Assembly: GCF_017498065.1 (NCBI RefSeq)
Contig: NZ_JAGDFX010000010.1
Location: 1-64,000, forward strand
DNA: 64,000 nt
Reading direction: 5' to 3'
Source: Oceanisphaera pacifica
GTDB lineage: Bacteria; Pseudomonadota; Gammaproteobacteria; Enterobacterales; Aeromonadaceae
This document shows, piece after piece, positions 39,897 to 49,685 of the stretch (positions are counted from its first letter, which is position 1; each line of letters begins with the position of its first letter). The notes under the pieces are model-generated. The model worked only from the letters and a program-made list of their open reading frames with translations. It searched no databases and was not told the origin of the DNA. The translations under genes and the position numbers were made by a program.

Positions 39897-41087
39897 TTAA
39901 ATGACACCCAGCTCTTTGCCCACAGCAGTAAAGGCAGCAATGGCTTTATCTAATTGCTCACGGCTGTGTGCCGCCGACATTTGGGTACGAATACGCGCCT
40001 GATCTTTAGGCACCACCGGAAAAGAAAAACCAATCACATAAATACCGCGTTCTAACAGCTTATCGGACATTTGTGCCGCCAAGGCTGCATCACCCAACAT
40101 CACCGGAATAATGGCATGATCTGCACCACCTAAAGTAAAACCAGCCGCGCTCATTTGCTCACGGAAATAGCGGCTGTTTTCCCGCACTTTTTCTCGTAAA
40201 TCGCTGCCATTTTTCAGCATTTCAAGCACTTTAATAGAAGCCGAGACAATGGCCGGCGCCAGTGAATTAGAAAACAAGTAAGGCCGTGAGCGTTGGCGTA
40301 ACCAGTCAATAATTTCTTTTTTGCCCGAGGTATAACCCCCAGACGCCCCGCCTAAGGCTTTACCCAGAGTGCCGGTAATAATATCCACCCTGTCCATAAC
40401 ACCACAAAACTCAGGCGTGCCGCGCCCTTGCTCGCCCACAAAGCCTACGGCATGAGAGTCATCCACCATCACCATGGCGTCATAACGATCAGCTAAATCA
40501 CAAATTGCGCTTAAGTTAGCAATTACGCCATCCATCGAAAACACACCGTCGGTGGCAATCAATTTAAAACGGGCGCCGTCTGCTTCTGCTTGCTGTAACT
40601 GCGCCTCTAACTCGGCCATATCATTATTGGCATAGCGATAGCGCTTCGCCTTACACAAACGTACGCCATCAATAATAGAGGCATGGTTTAATGCATCAGA
40701 AATAATGGCATCTTCTGGGCCTAACAGGGTTTCAAATAAACCGGTATTAGCATCAAAGCAAGAGGTATAAAGGATGGTGTCTTCCATCCCTAAAAAGGAG
40801 GATAAGTCAGCTTCTAAGCGCTTATGTAAGTCTTGGGTGCCGCAAATAAAGCGCACCGAAGCCACGCCAAAGCCATGGCTATTTAGCCCATCTTGCGCCG
40901 CTTGTATCAGTGTAGGGTGATTAGCCAGCCCTAAGTAGTTGTTGGCACAAAAGTTAATCACTTCGTGCTCGCCAACCGTAATTGCCGCACTTTGTGCCGA
41001 GCTAATAATGCGCTCTTGCTTAAAGAGCCCTTGTGCTTTGGTTTGTGCTAATTGTTCGGATAAATAAGCATAAAATGCCGCTGACAT
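39897..41087 (-). CDS. kbl: 2-amino-3-ketobutyrate CoA ligase (glycine C-acetyltransferase)
   Basis: 396 residues (398 in E. coli). A PLP enzyme that splits 2-amino-3-ketobutyrate with CoA into glycine and acetyl-CoA. The PLP lysine is in [15 protein letters not shown] (about 236-250), and [16 protein letters not shown] (about 207-222) binds the cofactor. The kbl-tdh pair lies next to hldD, as in E. coli. Confidence 0.98.
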   Translation of the reverse strand: MSAAFYAYLSEQLAQTKAQGLFKQERIISSAQSAAITVGEHEVINFCANNYLGLANHPTLIQAAQDGLNSHGFGVASVRFICGTQDLHKRLEADLSSFLGMEDTILYTSCFDANTGLFETLLGPEDAIISDALNHASIIDGVRLCKAKRYRYANNDMAELEAQLQQAEADGARFKLIATDGVFSMDGVIANLSAICDLADRYDAMVMVDDSHAVGFVGEQGRGTPEFCGVMDRVDIITGTLGKALGGASGGYTSGKKEIIDWLRQRSRPYLFSNSLAPAIVSASIKVLEMLKNGSDLREKVRENSRYFREQMSAAGFTLGGADHAIIPVMLGDAALAAQMSDKLLERGIYVIGFSFPVVPKDQARIRTQMSAAHSREQLDKAIAAFTAVGKELGVI

Positions 41088-41183
41088 AGTGAACTCCCGT
41101 GACCAATCTGGCTAAATGAGCATTAACCAGTTCATTTTACTTACTTATAACGGGAAATTCACATTATATTCCACTATCAGCTG

Positions 41184-41840
41184 CTATTTGTGAAAGGGAT
41201 CACTAGGTGTGGCCGCCAGCGCCTGATAATGTGCCATCAAATTAGCCAGCTCGCTCCCATGCTCTAAGTGAAAATACGGCTTAAGAACCAATAATACACG
41301 GGACACTCCTTTATAGAGTACCGACTGACTAATTTTTGGATTAAGCGATTGTGCTGACTGATAGCTTACCCAAAATGACACCAGCATCTTCAACACTTCG
41401 GTAAGATCATCAACTTCATCATCTGGGATCATCAATACTTGCTGCCGATTAAGCTCTCGTAACAATAACTGCAAGTTAATGGTCAGCTCTTGTTGCACTT
41501 CAAGGTATTGACGATGTAGTTCGCTGTCGCGTTGCAAAATATCGTTTAAATTGGCATAAAAGAAGCGAAACTCCCACATTACGTAGAAAATGGCATCTAA
41601 ATAATGGATCCACACTGCTGAGCTAGCAGGCCCCTCAATAGGAGTAAAGCTCTGACGTAAATGGTCGCGATATTGCAAAAAAATGCAGTGAATAATGTCG
41701 TTTTTATTACGAAAATGATAATAGAGATTACCAGGGCTAATCCCTAAGTTAGCAGCAATATGATTAGTGGTCACATTGGCTTCACCCTGTTCATTAAAAA
41801 GTAACAGAGCAGCAGAGATGATACGTTCCTTCGTTTTCAT
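41184..41840 (-). CDS. TetR/AcrR family transcriptional regulator
   Basis: 218 residues from the ATG at 41840 (MKTKERIISAALLLFNEQGE), with GGTG six bases upstream; an ATG two codons earlier (41846) is equally possible. The helix-turn-helix is TTNHIAANLGISPGNLYYHF (about 24-43). The C-terminal ligand domain has no recognised match. Open frame further upstream was rejected as it runs into hldD. It is divergent from hldD across 134 bases and could control hldD or itself; I see no palindrome clear enough to call an operator. Confidence 0.85.
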   Translation of the reverse strand: MKTKERIISAALLLFNEQGEANVTTNHIAANLGISPGNLYYHFRNKNDIIHCIFLQYRDHLRQSFTPIEGPASSAVWIHYLDAIFYVMWEFRFFYANLNDILQRDSELHRQYLEVQQELTINLQLLLRELNRQQVLMIPDDEVDDLTEVLKMLVSFWVSYQSAQSLNPKISQSVLYKGVSRVLLVLKPYFHLEHGSELANLMAHYQALAATPSDPFHK

Positions 41841-41974
41841 CGGCATCACCAAATACGCTAAGTAATTTGTTGAGCATAACACAGCCTGCGGGATTAGTTT
41901 TCTCACGATTAAACATGGTAAACTAGCATTCATTATTTGCCGGAGCAGGTCCGGCCCACAAGAGGCATACAGCA

Positions 41975-42931
41975 ATGATCATTGTAACTGGCGGCGCCGG
42001 CTTTATCGGCAGCAACATAGTCAAAACCCTCAACGACCAAGGGCGCACCGACGTAGTCGTAGTGGATGACCTTACCGATGGCACTAAGTTTGTGAACATA
42101 GCTGATCTCACCATTGCCGATTACCTCGACAAAGACGAGTTTTTACAACGCGTTTATTCTGGTGACGAGTTTGAAGAATGGGAAAGCGGCATAGAGGTGA
42201 TTTTTCATGAAGGTGCTTGCTCATCCACCACAGAGTGGGATGGCAAGTTTATGATGGAAAATAACTACCAATATTCAAAAGACCTGCTGCACTACTGCAT
42301 TGAGCGTGAAATTCCCTTTATCTATGCCTCTTCTGCCGCCACTTATGGCGGACGTAACGACAACTTTATTGAAGAGCCACAATATGAGCAGCCACTTAAC
42401 GTGTACGGCTACTCTAAGCAACTGTTCGACCAATATGTGCGCCGTTTAATGCCCGAGATTAACTCACAAGTTGTTGGCTTAAAATACTTCAACGTATACG
42501 GCCCGCGTGAGCAACACAAAGGCGGCATGTCGAGCGTGGCCTATCACTTGAATACGCAGCTGCATAAAGGCGAAAACCCCAAATTGTTCGCCGGTTGCGA
42601 CGGCTTTCCCGATGGCGGCCAAATGCGCGACTTCATCTATGTAGCCGATGTGTGCAAGGTCAACTTATGGTTTTGGGAAAATCCCGACGTTAGCGGTATT
42701 TTCAACTGCGGTACCGGCAATGCCGAACCTTTCCAAAACGTGGCCGAAGCCGTAATCAAACACCACAACAAAGGTGAAGTGGAATACATCCCCTTCCCTG
42801 AGCAGTTAAAAGGTCGCTACCAAAGCTTCACTCAAGCCGATTTAACCAAACTGCGCGCCGCCGGTTATCCCCACGAGTTTAAAACCGTGGCCGAAGGCAC
42901 AGCAGAATATATGGCTTGGTTGAATAAATAA
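41975..42931 (+). CDS. hldD: ADP-L-glycero-D-manno-heptose 6-epimerase
   Basis: 318 residues (310 in E. coli). It epimerises ADP-D,D-heptose to the L,D form used in LPS inner core. Rossmann motif [10 protein letters not shown] (5-14), catalytic Tyr in [11 protein letters not shown] (about 140-150), and [19 protein letters not shown] (about 169-187) with the second base lysine. It opens the LPS core cluster downstream of kbl-tdh. Confidence 0.97.
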   Translation: MIIVTGGAGFIGSNIVKTLNDQGRTDVVVVDDLTDGTKFVNIADLTIADYLDKDEFLQRVYSGDEFEEWESGIEVIFHEGACSSTTEWDGKFMMENNYQYSKDLLHYCIEREIPFIYASSAATYGGRNDNFIEEPQYEQPLNVYGYSKQLFDQYVRRLMPEINSQVVGLKYFNVYGPREQHKGGMSSVAYHLNTQLHKGENPKLFAGCDGFPDGGQMRDFIYVADVCKVNLWFWENPDVSGIFNCGTGNAEPFQNVAEAVIKHHNKGEVEYIPFPEQLKGRYQSFTQADLTKLRAAGYPHEFKTVAEGTAEYMAWLNK

Positions 42932-42939
42932 GGTTATAT

Positions 42940-44061
42940 ATGAATAATAATAGCCACTGTGTTGCCCATATCTGTCTTTCTAAAGGTTGGGGCGGCTTAG
43001 AAATGTATCCGGCTCGTGTAAGCAAGTATTTACCCGAACAAGGCTGGCAAGCGGTGGCTATCTGTCTGAAAGGCGGCAAAGTAGCACAATCTTTTCACAA
43101 CGTAGAGTGTGATGTTTTTGAAGTCACTAGTCAGGCAAGTGCTTTTTTTAAGATCCGAAAACTCGTTAATTGGCTTAAAAATAACAATGTATCTGTGCTC
43201 CATTGCCACAAGTCAAGCGACTTACGGTTGGCAGCAATACTAAAAAAGTTAACAAATTGTCGCGTTATTTTTACTGAACATATGGGTGTAACTCGCCCGA
43301 AAAAAGATTTACTACACCGCTGGATATACAGTCATGTCGATCAAGTGCTGTCTATTAGCGATATAACCTTAGCTCGCAATATTAAAGCGCTTCCTGTCAA
43401 ACCCGAAAAAATTAAACGTCTTTGGCTAGGAACAGAATTTAAAAAACCAGATCGATCTGTCAGCGATATCAAACAAGAACTTGAAATAGACCAACAACAA
43501 CTAATTATTGGTTTACCTGGTCGACTCTGCCCAGGAAAAGGACATCAGGTGCTACTTGATGCCTTTAAATTATTACAAGATGATGATGACTTCAAAGATG
43601 CAAAGCTACTGATCGTTGGTGGACTAAGTGCAGAAGACGGCGCAGATGAAGCTTTTGTTAAAGAGCTAAAAAATAAAGTCGACGACTATCAGTTAAATGA
43701 AAAAGTTGTTTTTTCTGGCTTTCGTAATGATATGCCTAACCTGTTGGCGATCATGGATATTGTATGTATCCCTTCAAAAAATGAAGCTTTTGGTTTGACC
43801 GCTATTGAAGCAATGGCAGCAGGAAAGAAAATTGTGGTTGCTAACTCAGGAGCCTTACCAGAAATCATTGCTGATACGGGCTTGCTAGCATCTCCTGATT
43901 CTGCTGAAAGCTTCTCTCGTGCTATAAATAAAATCCAACAAGAGCATTATTATAATATAGCGAATTTAGCTCAGGAGAGAGCAAAAAAAACATTTACTAT
44001 ACATGTACATGTTAAAAAAATATCTGAGTTTTACAATAATACGCTTACCTCTGACACATAA
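42940..44061 (+). CDS. GT4 family glycosyltransferase, probable LPS core enzyme
   Basis: 373 residues, GT-B fold. The C-terminal nucleotide-sugar site reads GLPGRLCPGKGHQVLLDAF (about 185-203) and the E-x7-E motif is in PSKNEAFGLTAIEAMAAGKK (about 283-302). The N-terminus (HICLSKGWGGLEMYPARVSK) resembles heptose- or hexose-adding LPS transferases. It is 8 bases after hldD, and the 3' part is more A/T-rich than its neighbours. Donor and acceptor sugars are unknown. Confidence 0.88.
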   Translation: MNNNSHCVAHICLSKGWGGLEMYPARVSKYLPEQGWQAVAICLKGGKVAQSFHNVECDVFEVTSQASAFFKIRKLVNWLKNNNVSVLHCHKSSDLRLAAILKKLTNCRVIFTEHMGVTRPKKDLLHRWIYSHVDQVLSISDITLARNIKALPVKPEKIKRLWLGTEFKKPDRSVSDIKQELEIDQQQLIIGLPGRLCPGKGHQVLLDAFKLLQDDDDFKDAKLLIVGGLSAEDGADEAFVKELKNKVDDYQLNEKVVFSGFRNDMPNLLAIMDIVCIPSKNEAFGLTAIEAMAAGKKIVVANSGALPEIIADTGLLASPDSAESFSRAINKIQQEHYYNIANLAQERAKKTFTIHVHVKKISEFYNNTLTSDT

Positions 44062-44121
44062 ATAATTTCATAATATAATTATTCGATCAGAAAAAATTAA
44101 ACAACTCATGGTTACTTCAAT

Positions 44122-45198
44122 ATGATTGACAACTCTAATATGATTAAAAGTGAATATGATGTCATGGTATTATGCCTATCTCATTTTTCTGGTGGAATGG
44201 AGTTGGATGCAATTAAAATGGCCAAAGGGTTAATTAATGAAAACATCCCAACATTATTAGTTTGTAAACAAAATAGTTCTATTTCCTACAATGCAAATCA
44301 GTCTAACATTAGCTATCAAGACGTTAGCTTCAAGACAAAGTTCAGTTTTAGCCTCATATCACAACTACGAAAAATAATAATAAAAAACAACATTAAGAAT
44401 ATTATATTCTTCGGAACATCAGAAATAAAATCTATTTATTTCTCATTAATAGGGCTAACAAATGTAAAGCTAATAGTAAGATATGGGACCACGAGATCCA
44501 GTAGTAAAAAAAACTTACTACACCGTTGGTTTTATAGTAGAGTAAACTATCACTTATGCATTAGTGAACATCTATTAAAAAATGTAGAAGAAATAATACC
44601 TATAAGCCATAGATCTAATTTAGGCGTAATATATACAAGTACTCATTTTATTTCACCTCTACTAAAAAAGCCCCTCAAAAAAGCTATAGCTATACATGTA
44701 GGTAGAGTAGCAGATGGAAAAGGACAGCTGGATGCTTTACAAGCTATTAATAATAAAGATATTTCATTGAAGTTAGTAGGTGCGACAGATGACGAGGATT
44801 ATCTATTAAAGCTGAAAAATGAAATAAAAGATAAAGAGCTAGAAAGTCAAGTCGAATTCATAGGCTATCATTCACAACCTCAATCACTATTTTACGACGT
44901 TTCTATATTTCTTTTCCCTAGTCACGGTGAAGGCTTATCTAATGCTCTTGTAGAGGCTTTAGGCAATGGACTAATATGTATTACATACGATAATACAGTC
45001 TTCCCAGAATTTAAAAAGTTAGGGTTTCATATACATTTGGTAAGGGACCGGGATATCCATCATCTTCAAGAAACAATTGATATGGTAATAAAAAACCTCA
45101 ACCAAGAGATTGAGTTATCCCATCGAAATATTTTATTAGCTAGAACTATTTTTTCTCAAGAAAATGAAATAAAACACCTTTTAGATATTATTAGGTAA
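44122..45198 (+). CDS. GT4-like glycosyltransferase, A/T-rich, probably acquired
   Basis: 358 residues. GT-B fold with VGRVADGKGQLDALQAINN (about 194-212) and FPSHGEGLSNALVEALGNG (about 273-291). It shares LLHRW-(I/F)-YS-x-V with the preceding gene, which suggests the pair arose by duplication. The base composition is clearly A/T-rich, with many ATA and AGA codons, unlike hldD and waaF on either side. There is no good Shine-Dalgarno, and starts at 44122, 44140 or 44161 are possible. Sugar specificity unknown. Confidence 0.82.
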   Translation: MIDNSNMIKSEYDVMVLCLSHFSGGMELDAIKMAKGLINENIPTLLVCKQNSSISYNANQSNISYQDVSFKTKFSFSLISQLRKIIIKNNIKNIIFFGTSEIKSIYFSLIGLTNVKLIVRYGTTRSSSKKNLLHRWFYSRVNYHLCISEHLLKNVEEIIPISHRSNLGVIYTSTHFISPLLKKPLKKAIAIHVGRVADGKGQLDALQAINNKDISLKLVGATDDEDYLLKLKNEIKDKELESQVEFIGYHSQPQSLFYDVSIFLFPSHGEGLSNALVEALGNGLICITYDNTVFPEFKKLGFHIHLVRDRDIHHLQETIDMVIKNLNQEIELSHRNILLARTIFSQENEIKHLLDIIR

Positions 45199-45248
45199 TA
45201 GTAGTTTTTCTATGCTTTATTATATTTTTAACATAATACTGGTGCCGC

Positions 45249-46304
45249 ATGAAAATATTTATCGTAGGTCCATCTTGGGTGGGCGACATGGTGATGTCAC
45301 AAAGCTTGTACATCAGCCTTAAGCAACAGCATCCTAATGCAGAGCTACATGTGATGGCACCAGCTTGGTGCTGTGCTTTGCTAGAGCGGATGCCGCAAGT
45401 CGATAAAGCGATTGTAATGCCGCTGGGTCATGGCGACTTTAAGCTGGGCGAGCGATTTCGTCTCGGGCGCTCACTGGCAAGCGAGGGCTATGATTGGGCA
45501 ATTATTCAGCCTAACTCCTTAAAATCCGCACTGATCCCGCTGTTTGCGGGCATTAAAAAGCGTACCGGCTGGAAAGGTGAATCGCGCTATGGCTTGCTGA
45601 ATGACTTGCGCAGCAATAAAACGGACTTTCCGTTAATGGTGGAGCGCTATGCAGCACTGGCTTATCCTAAAGCCCTGATGAAAGATCATCACTGTATATC
45701 AGAGATACCTTGGCCAGCCTTGCGCATTGATCAAGATGATCAGCAACAAGCCTTAGTTGAGCTAAAGCTCGACCAAACACGGCCAATCGTTAGTTTATGC
45801 CCAGGCGCAGAGTTTGGCCCCTCTAAACGCTGGCCCGAGCAACATTATGCAGACGTGGCGAAACACCAGATTGAGCAAGGTAAACAGGTATGGATTTTTG
45901 GCTCGGCCAAAGACATTCCGGTAGCAGAAGCGATCCGTGCTTATCTACCTGCACCATTACAAGCACACTGCCATATTTTAGCGGGCAAAACGTCGCTGCA
46001 CCAAGCCATTGATTTAATGGCGCTGAGTGCCGTGGTGGTTTCTAACGATTCAGGTTTAATGCATATTGCGGCTGCGGTTAACTGCCCTCTAGTGGCTATT
46101 TATGGCTCAACTTCGCCTAAGTACACACCACCGTTAGCAGAAAAGGTGGCTATTGTGCATACCGATATTGAATGTCGGCCCTGCTTTAAACGTGAATGTC
46201 CACTTGGGCATTTAAAGTGCCTAAAAGAGCTACCAGCAGAAAAAGTACTAACCGCCATCAAGCAATTGATAACCTCAGAACACCTGATCGCGACTTCTCG
46301 GTAG
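45249..46304 (+). CDS. waaF: ADP-heptose--LPS heptosyltransferase II
   Basis: 351 residues (348 in E. coli), GT9 family. It adds the second heptose to the first. The start MKIFIVGPSWVGDMVMSQSL is typical, and CPGAEFGPSKRWPEQHYADV (about 179-198) is the ADP-heptose site. The C-terminal cysteine pattern ECRPCFKRECPLGHLKC is a WaaF hallmark. Base composition returns to the genome norm here. Confidence 0.96.
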   Translation: MKIFIVGPSWVGDMVMSQSLYISLKQQHPNAELHVMAPAWCCALLERMPQVDKAIVMPLGHGDFKLGERFRLGRSLASEGYDWAIIQPNSLKSALIPLFAGIKKRTGWKGESRYGLLNDLRSNKTDFPLMVERYAALAYPKALMKDHHCISEIPWPALRIDQDDQQQALVELKLDQTRPIVSLCPGAEFGPSKRWPEQHYADVAKHQIEQGKQVWIFGSAKDIPVAEAIRAYLPAPLQAHCHILAGKTSLHQAIDLMALSAVVVSNDSGLMHIAAAVNCPLVAIYGSTSPKYTPPLAEKVAIVHTDIECRPCFKRECPLGHLKCLKELPAEKVLTAIKQLITSEHLIATSR

Positions 46305-46307
46305 CCC

Positions 46308-47576
46308 ATGATGTATCGCCTGCTTTATAATTTGCTTATTCATCTGTTCAGCCCATTATTGCTTGGGCTTTTGTATTGGCCGAAAAAGGGCAAGCCCGGT
46401 TTTGGCAAACGCTGGCCCGAACATTTAGGGCTAGTGCCAGCATCTCAGCAAAAGCGTCCCGTTTGGCTACATGCAGTGAGTGTGGGCGAAATGGTGGCCG
46501 CCACTCCCTTAATTAAGACGCTAAAAGCCGAGCAGCCAGACTTGCCAATATTAGTCACCACCACCACTCGCACTGGGGCTGACTTAGCAGCAAAATTAGG
46601 TAACTTAGTAGAGCACCGCTATGCGCCACTAGATTTTCCGTGGGCGGTAACCTTATTTTTACGCCGTATTCGCCCCCGCGCATTGCTGATTATGGAAACC
46701 GAGCTGTGGCCAAACTGGCTATCGGCCTGCGCTAAACGGGCATTACCCGTGATGGTATTGAATGCGCGATTGTCAGCAAGGTCGGCGGCACGCTATCGTA
46801 AATTTCATGGTGTTTTTAACCTCTTATCGACGAATATCAGTCATCTTTGTTGCCAACACCAAGATGATGCCGACCGTTTTGCTGAGCTCGGTTTAGCCAA
46901 AGATAAACTGAGCATTACCGGCTCTATTAAGTTTGATATTGAGTATGATGATCAAGTCTTTCAGCAAGGGCAGCAACTACGCGAACAGCTCGGCACTAAC
47001 CGGCCGGTATGGATTGCGGCTTCTACTCACGAAGGTGAAGATGAGCAAATATTAGCAGCTCATCAACAGCTGTTAGCGCAAAAACCTAACGCATTGTTAA
47101 TTCTGGTACCTCGCCATCCCCAACGCTTTGATCAGGTTGCAGATTTAGTGACACAACAGGGCTTAACGCTTAGTCGTCGTACTCAGTTGATAAGTGTTGA
47201 TACTCAAGTATACCTTGGCGATACCATGGGCGAATTGCCGATTATGTTGGCCGCCGCCGATATTGCATTTGTGGGAGGCAGTTTAATTGAGCGTGGTGGT
47301 CATAACTTATTAGAGCCAGCAGCACTGGGTAAACCGGTATTAACTGGGCCGTCAGTTTTTAATTTTAATGATATTTATCAACGCCTTTCACAAAACGAAG
47401 GGCTTATTACCGTGCAAGATAGCCATGCGTTAGCTGGCTCGTTACATCTTCTATTTAAAGACGAAGCATACCGGTTACAAGTGGGGCAACATGCTTTGCA
47501 TGTTGTGAAAAATAACAAAGGAGCGATTGCTAACACGCTCCTTTGTTTGGTAAAAACGGTAGAGAGGACTGGCTAA
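46308..47576 (+). CDS. waaA: 3-deoxy-D-manno-octulosonic acid transferase
   Basis: 422 residues (425 in E. coli), GT30 family. It transfers Kdo from CMP-Kdo to lipid IVA at the inner membrane. A membrane anchor (about 5-22) is followed by the catalytic acid in HAVSVGEMVAATPLI (about 57-71) and METELWPNW. E. coli WaaA adds two Kdo residues, but the downstream kdkA suggests that this one may add only one, as in Haemophilus (inference). Starts 3 bases after waaF. Confidence 0.96.
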   Translation: MMYRLLYNLLIHLFSPLLLGLLYWPKKGKPGFGKRWPEHLGLVPASQQKRPVWLHAVSVGEMVAATPLIKTLKAEQPDLPILVTTTTRTGADLAAKLGNLVEHRYAPLDFPWAVTLFLRRIRPRALLIMETELWPNWLSACAKRALPVMVLNARLSARSAARYRKFHGVFNLLSTNISHLCCQHQDDADRFAELGLAKDKLSITGSIKFDIEYDDQVFQQGQQLREQLGTNRPVWIAASTHEGEDEQILAAHQQLLAQKPNALLILVPRHPQRFDQVADLVTQQGLTLSRRTQLISVDTQVYLGDTMGELPIMLAAADIAFVGGSLIERGGHNLLEPAALGKPVLTGPSVFNFNDIYQRLSQNEGLITVQDSHALAGSLHLLFKDEAYRLQVGQHALHVVKNNKGAIANTLLCLVKTVERTG

Positions 47577-47823
47577 GCAACGTCCGTAAGGAGTAAGGCG
47601 GACGAGATTAAACCAAAACCGGATATTTCATTGCCCCACTCCCCGCTGAGGGGGCCTGTCTTGTAGTCCCACATTTCAGCTGCGAATTTCCGGTTTAGGT
47701 AACGCTTAACTGGGCGCTATGTTTTGACCTTACCCATAAAGTCTCTTTCAGATCTGATCCCTATTTTTTCGTGGGTTTAGCGGGTTTCGTTGCAAAAAGT
47801 GGTTTAGATACAGCTTCCAGCTT
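47577..47823. other. Convergent gap between waaA and kdkA
   Basis: About 250 bases with no gene. It holds an imperfect inverted pair AAAACCGGATATTT (47615-47628) and GAATTTCCGGTTT (47684-47696), the left arm of the 65-bp inverted repeat (47713-47777), and a GTGGGTTTAGCGGGTTTCGT segment of the CCACGGAA family (47771-47790). Confidence 0.65.
47713..47777. repeat. Long inverted repeat, left arm
   Basis: The segment from GGCGCTATGTTTTGACC to TTTTTTCGTGGGTT is the reverse complement of 52040-52104 with only two mismatches over 65 bases (at 47744 and 47769). The two arms enclose kdkA, the OpsX-like gene, the waaE-like gene, a third GT9 gene and coaD. Confidence 0.9.
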
Positions 47824-48531
47824 TTATTTCGCTTTATAACTATTAAGCAAAATACGCCAATCGGACTCTTGCCAGTGAAACTCGCTATTAATGTCTTTTT
47901 CTTTACGAAATGAACGTAACAATCGCTCCATATTCTCGCGAGTCCAGGTATTGGGCTGGCGAAAATGGCACTTATCAAAATCAATGAGCCACGCCTTGCC
48001 ATCATCATCTAGCAAAATATTGTGACTGTTTAAATCGGCATGATATAAACCGGCATCGTGAAATTGACGGATCATCTTACCCACAGTTTGCCATTCTTCT
48101 TGATTAAGCGCGCGCTCTTTTAAGATGCCCACCAAATCAGCGGAGTTGTTGATACGTTCTAACATAATGTCGGCACGATAAACGAGATTAGAGCGCACCA
48201 TACGTGCAGCACAGGGCCTAGGCACGGGCAGGCCTCGGCGATAGAGTTTAGTCAGTACGGTAAATTCGCTCATGGCACGGCTTTTCGATTCGGCAACATG
48301 CAAGAAGGTATCTTCCATCACCCGCCCAATCATGCCGCCGCGGTAGTAATGGCGCAGCACTTTATGACTTACGCCATCTTCTACAAACCAAGTAGTATTT
48401 CGACCAATGGCTTTGCCTCGAATAGCATCTTGCTCGCGCCAGTAGTCAATTTCAAAGAAATCACGATGAAATGAGTCAAAACACTCTGGGTCATACCAGA
48501 TGATTTCAGAGCCATGCTCTATGCGTTCCAT
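47824..48531 (-). CDS. kdkA: 3-deoxy-D-manno-octulosonic acid kinase
   Basis: 235 residues, a protein-kinase-like fold. It phosphorylates Kdo at O-4 in the LPS inner core. The catalytic loop HADLNSHNILLDD (about 163-175) and the metal motif LIDFDK (about 181-186) are clear. KdkA is known from Haemophilus, Vibrio and related bacteria with a single Kdo. It is on the opposite strand to the neighbouring transferases. Confidence 0.93.
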   Translation of the reverse strand: MERIEHGSEIIWYDPECFDSFHRDFFEIDYWREQDAIRGKAIGRNTTWFVEDGVSHKVLRHYYRGGMIGRVMEDTFLHVAESKSRAMSEFTVLTKLYRRGLPVPRPCAARMVRSNLVYRADIMLERINNSADLVGILKERALNQEEWQTVGKMIRQFHDAGLYHADLNSHNILLDDDGKAWLIDFDKCHFRQPNTWTRENMERLLRSFRKEKDINSEFHWQESDWRILLNSYKAK

Positions 48532-48620
48532 TACCGTCCCCCACCCGTTCGATAAAACATAGATTTTACATGGCTTGTCAGCCTTTGCATAATGCTGCTC
48601 TCAGATCTTGGAGATTTAAT

Positions 48621-49685
48621 ATGGCATTGCTTAGTTCGCCCCCTGCTAGCTTGTGTTTATTGCGCTTATCCGCCATTGGCGACTGTTGTCATGCCATTGC
48701 GTTGGTACAGGCTATACAGCGCCAATGGCCCGAGACGAAAATTACTTGGATAACCGGTAAAATTGAGGCCAAGTTGCTGGAGTTAGTGCCGAACGTAGAA
48801 ATTATCGTATTTGATAAATCTGCCGGTATGAGCGCTTACCGTACGCTTTGGCGTCAACTTAAAGGGCGGAAGTTCGATGTCTTGCTGCACATGCAAGCAG
48901 CACTCAGGGCCAGCATAGCAAGCCTTGGCATTCGCGCTAAACACAAATTAGGCTTTGATCGTCAACGGGCAAAAGACGGCCAGTGGTTATTTACCAATTA
49001 TAAAGTGAGTGCTACGGCTGAGCATGTCGCCGACGGCTTTATGGCATTTGGCCAAGCGCTAGGCTTAACCCAAGCCAAGCCAGAATGGTCACTAACAGTG
49101 CCAGACGCAGCACGCCAATGGGCCAGCAGTTATACGCACATCCAACCGCTGTTGTTAATCTGTCCTGCTGCCAGTAAAGCCTATAAAAACTGGACTGCCG
49201 AGGGCTATGCCGCCTTGGCTGATTATGCAAACAGTAAGGGCATGCAGGTGATGCTGATTGGCAGCCCAGCCGAACAAGAGAAAAAGTTGGCGGCGGATAT
49301 AGCAGCATTAACGCCTCATATCACAGAAAACTTAGTGGGCAAAACCAGCTTGCCGCAGCTATTGGCGTTAATTGATAAGGCGCGATTAGTGGTTGCTCCC
49401 GACACAGGCCCCACCCACATGGCAACTTTAATGGGTACGCCTGTGCTGGGGTTATATGCCCACCACAACCCTGCGCGTACTGGTCCCTATTATTGCCGCG
49501 ATTATGCCGTAAACGTGTACGATGAAGCTTTGTTAGCCGAAACAGGTAAAACCGCTAAGCAATTACCTTGGCGCACCCGAGTAAAAGATGCCAATGCCAT
49601 GCAACGCATAACACTTGACCAAGTAACAGTGCAGTTTGACCGTATGATCACCGATTTTAACTTATTGCAGGATCCCAATTCATGA
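48621..49685 (+). CDS. GT9 heptosyltransferase, OpsX/WaaC-like
   Basis: 354 residues from the ATG at 48621, with GGAG eight bases upstream; a longer frame to 48570 was rejected. The N-terminus [20 protein letters not shown] and the ADP-heptose site [20 protein letters not shown] are GT9. The [20 protein letters not shown] block and [12 protein letters not shown] resemble OpsX, the Haemophilus heptosyltransferase I that uses phosphorylated Kdo. It is next to kdkA, which fits. The annotation as heptosyltransferase I is probable but not proven. Confidence 0.82.
   Translation: MALLSSPPASLCLLRLSAIGDCCHAIALVQAIQRQWPETKITWITGKIEAKLLELVPNVEIIVFDKSAGMSAYRTLWRQLKGRKFDVLLHMQAALRASIASLGIRAKHKLGFDRQRAKDGQWLFTNYKVSATAEHVADGFMAFGQALGLTQAKPEWSLTVPDAARQWASSYTHIQPLLLICPAASKAYKNWTAEGYAALADYANSKGMQVMLIGSPAEQEKKLAADIAALTPHITENLVGKTSLPQLLALIDKARLVVAPDTGPTHMATLMGTPVLGLYAHHNPARTGPYYCRDYAVNVYDEALLAETGKTAKQLPWRTRVKDANAMQRITLDQVTVQFDRMITDFNLLQDPNS

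Noticed and set aside
41841-41975. Longer TetR protein starting at 41975
   Set aside because: It would overlap the hldD start, and the added 45 residues do not resemble a TetR N-terminus.
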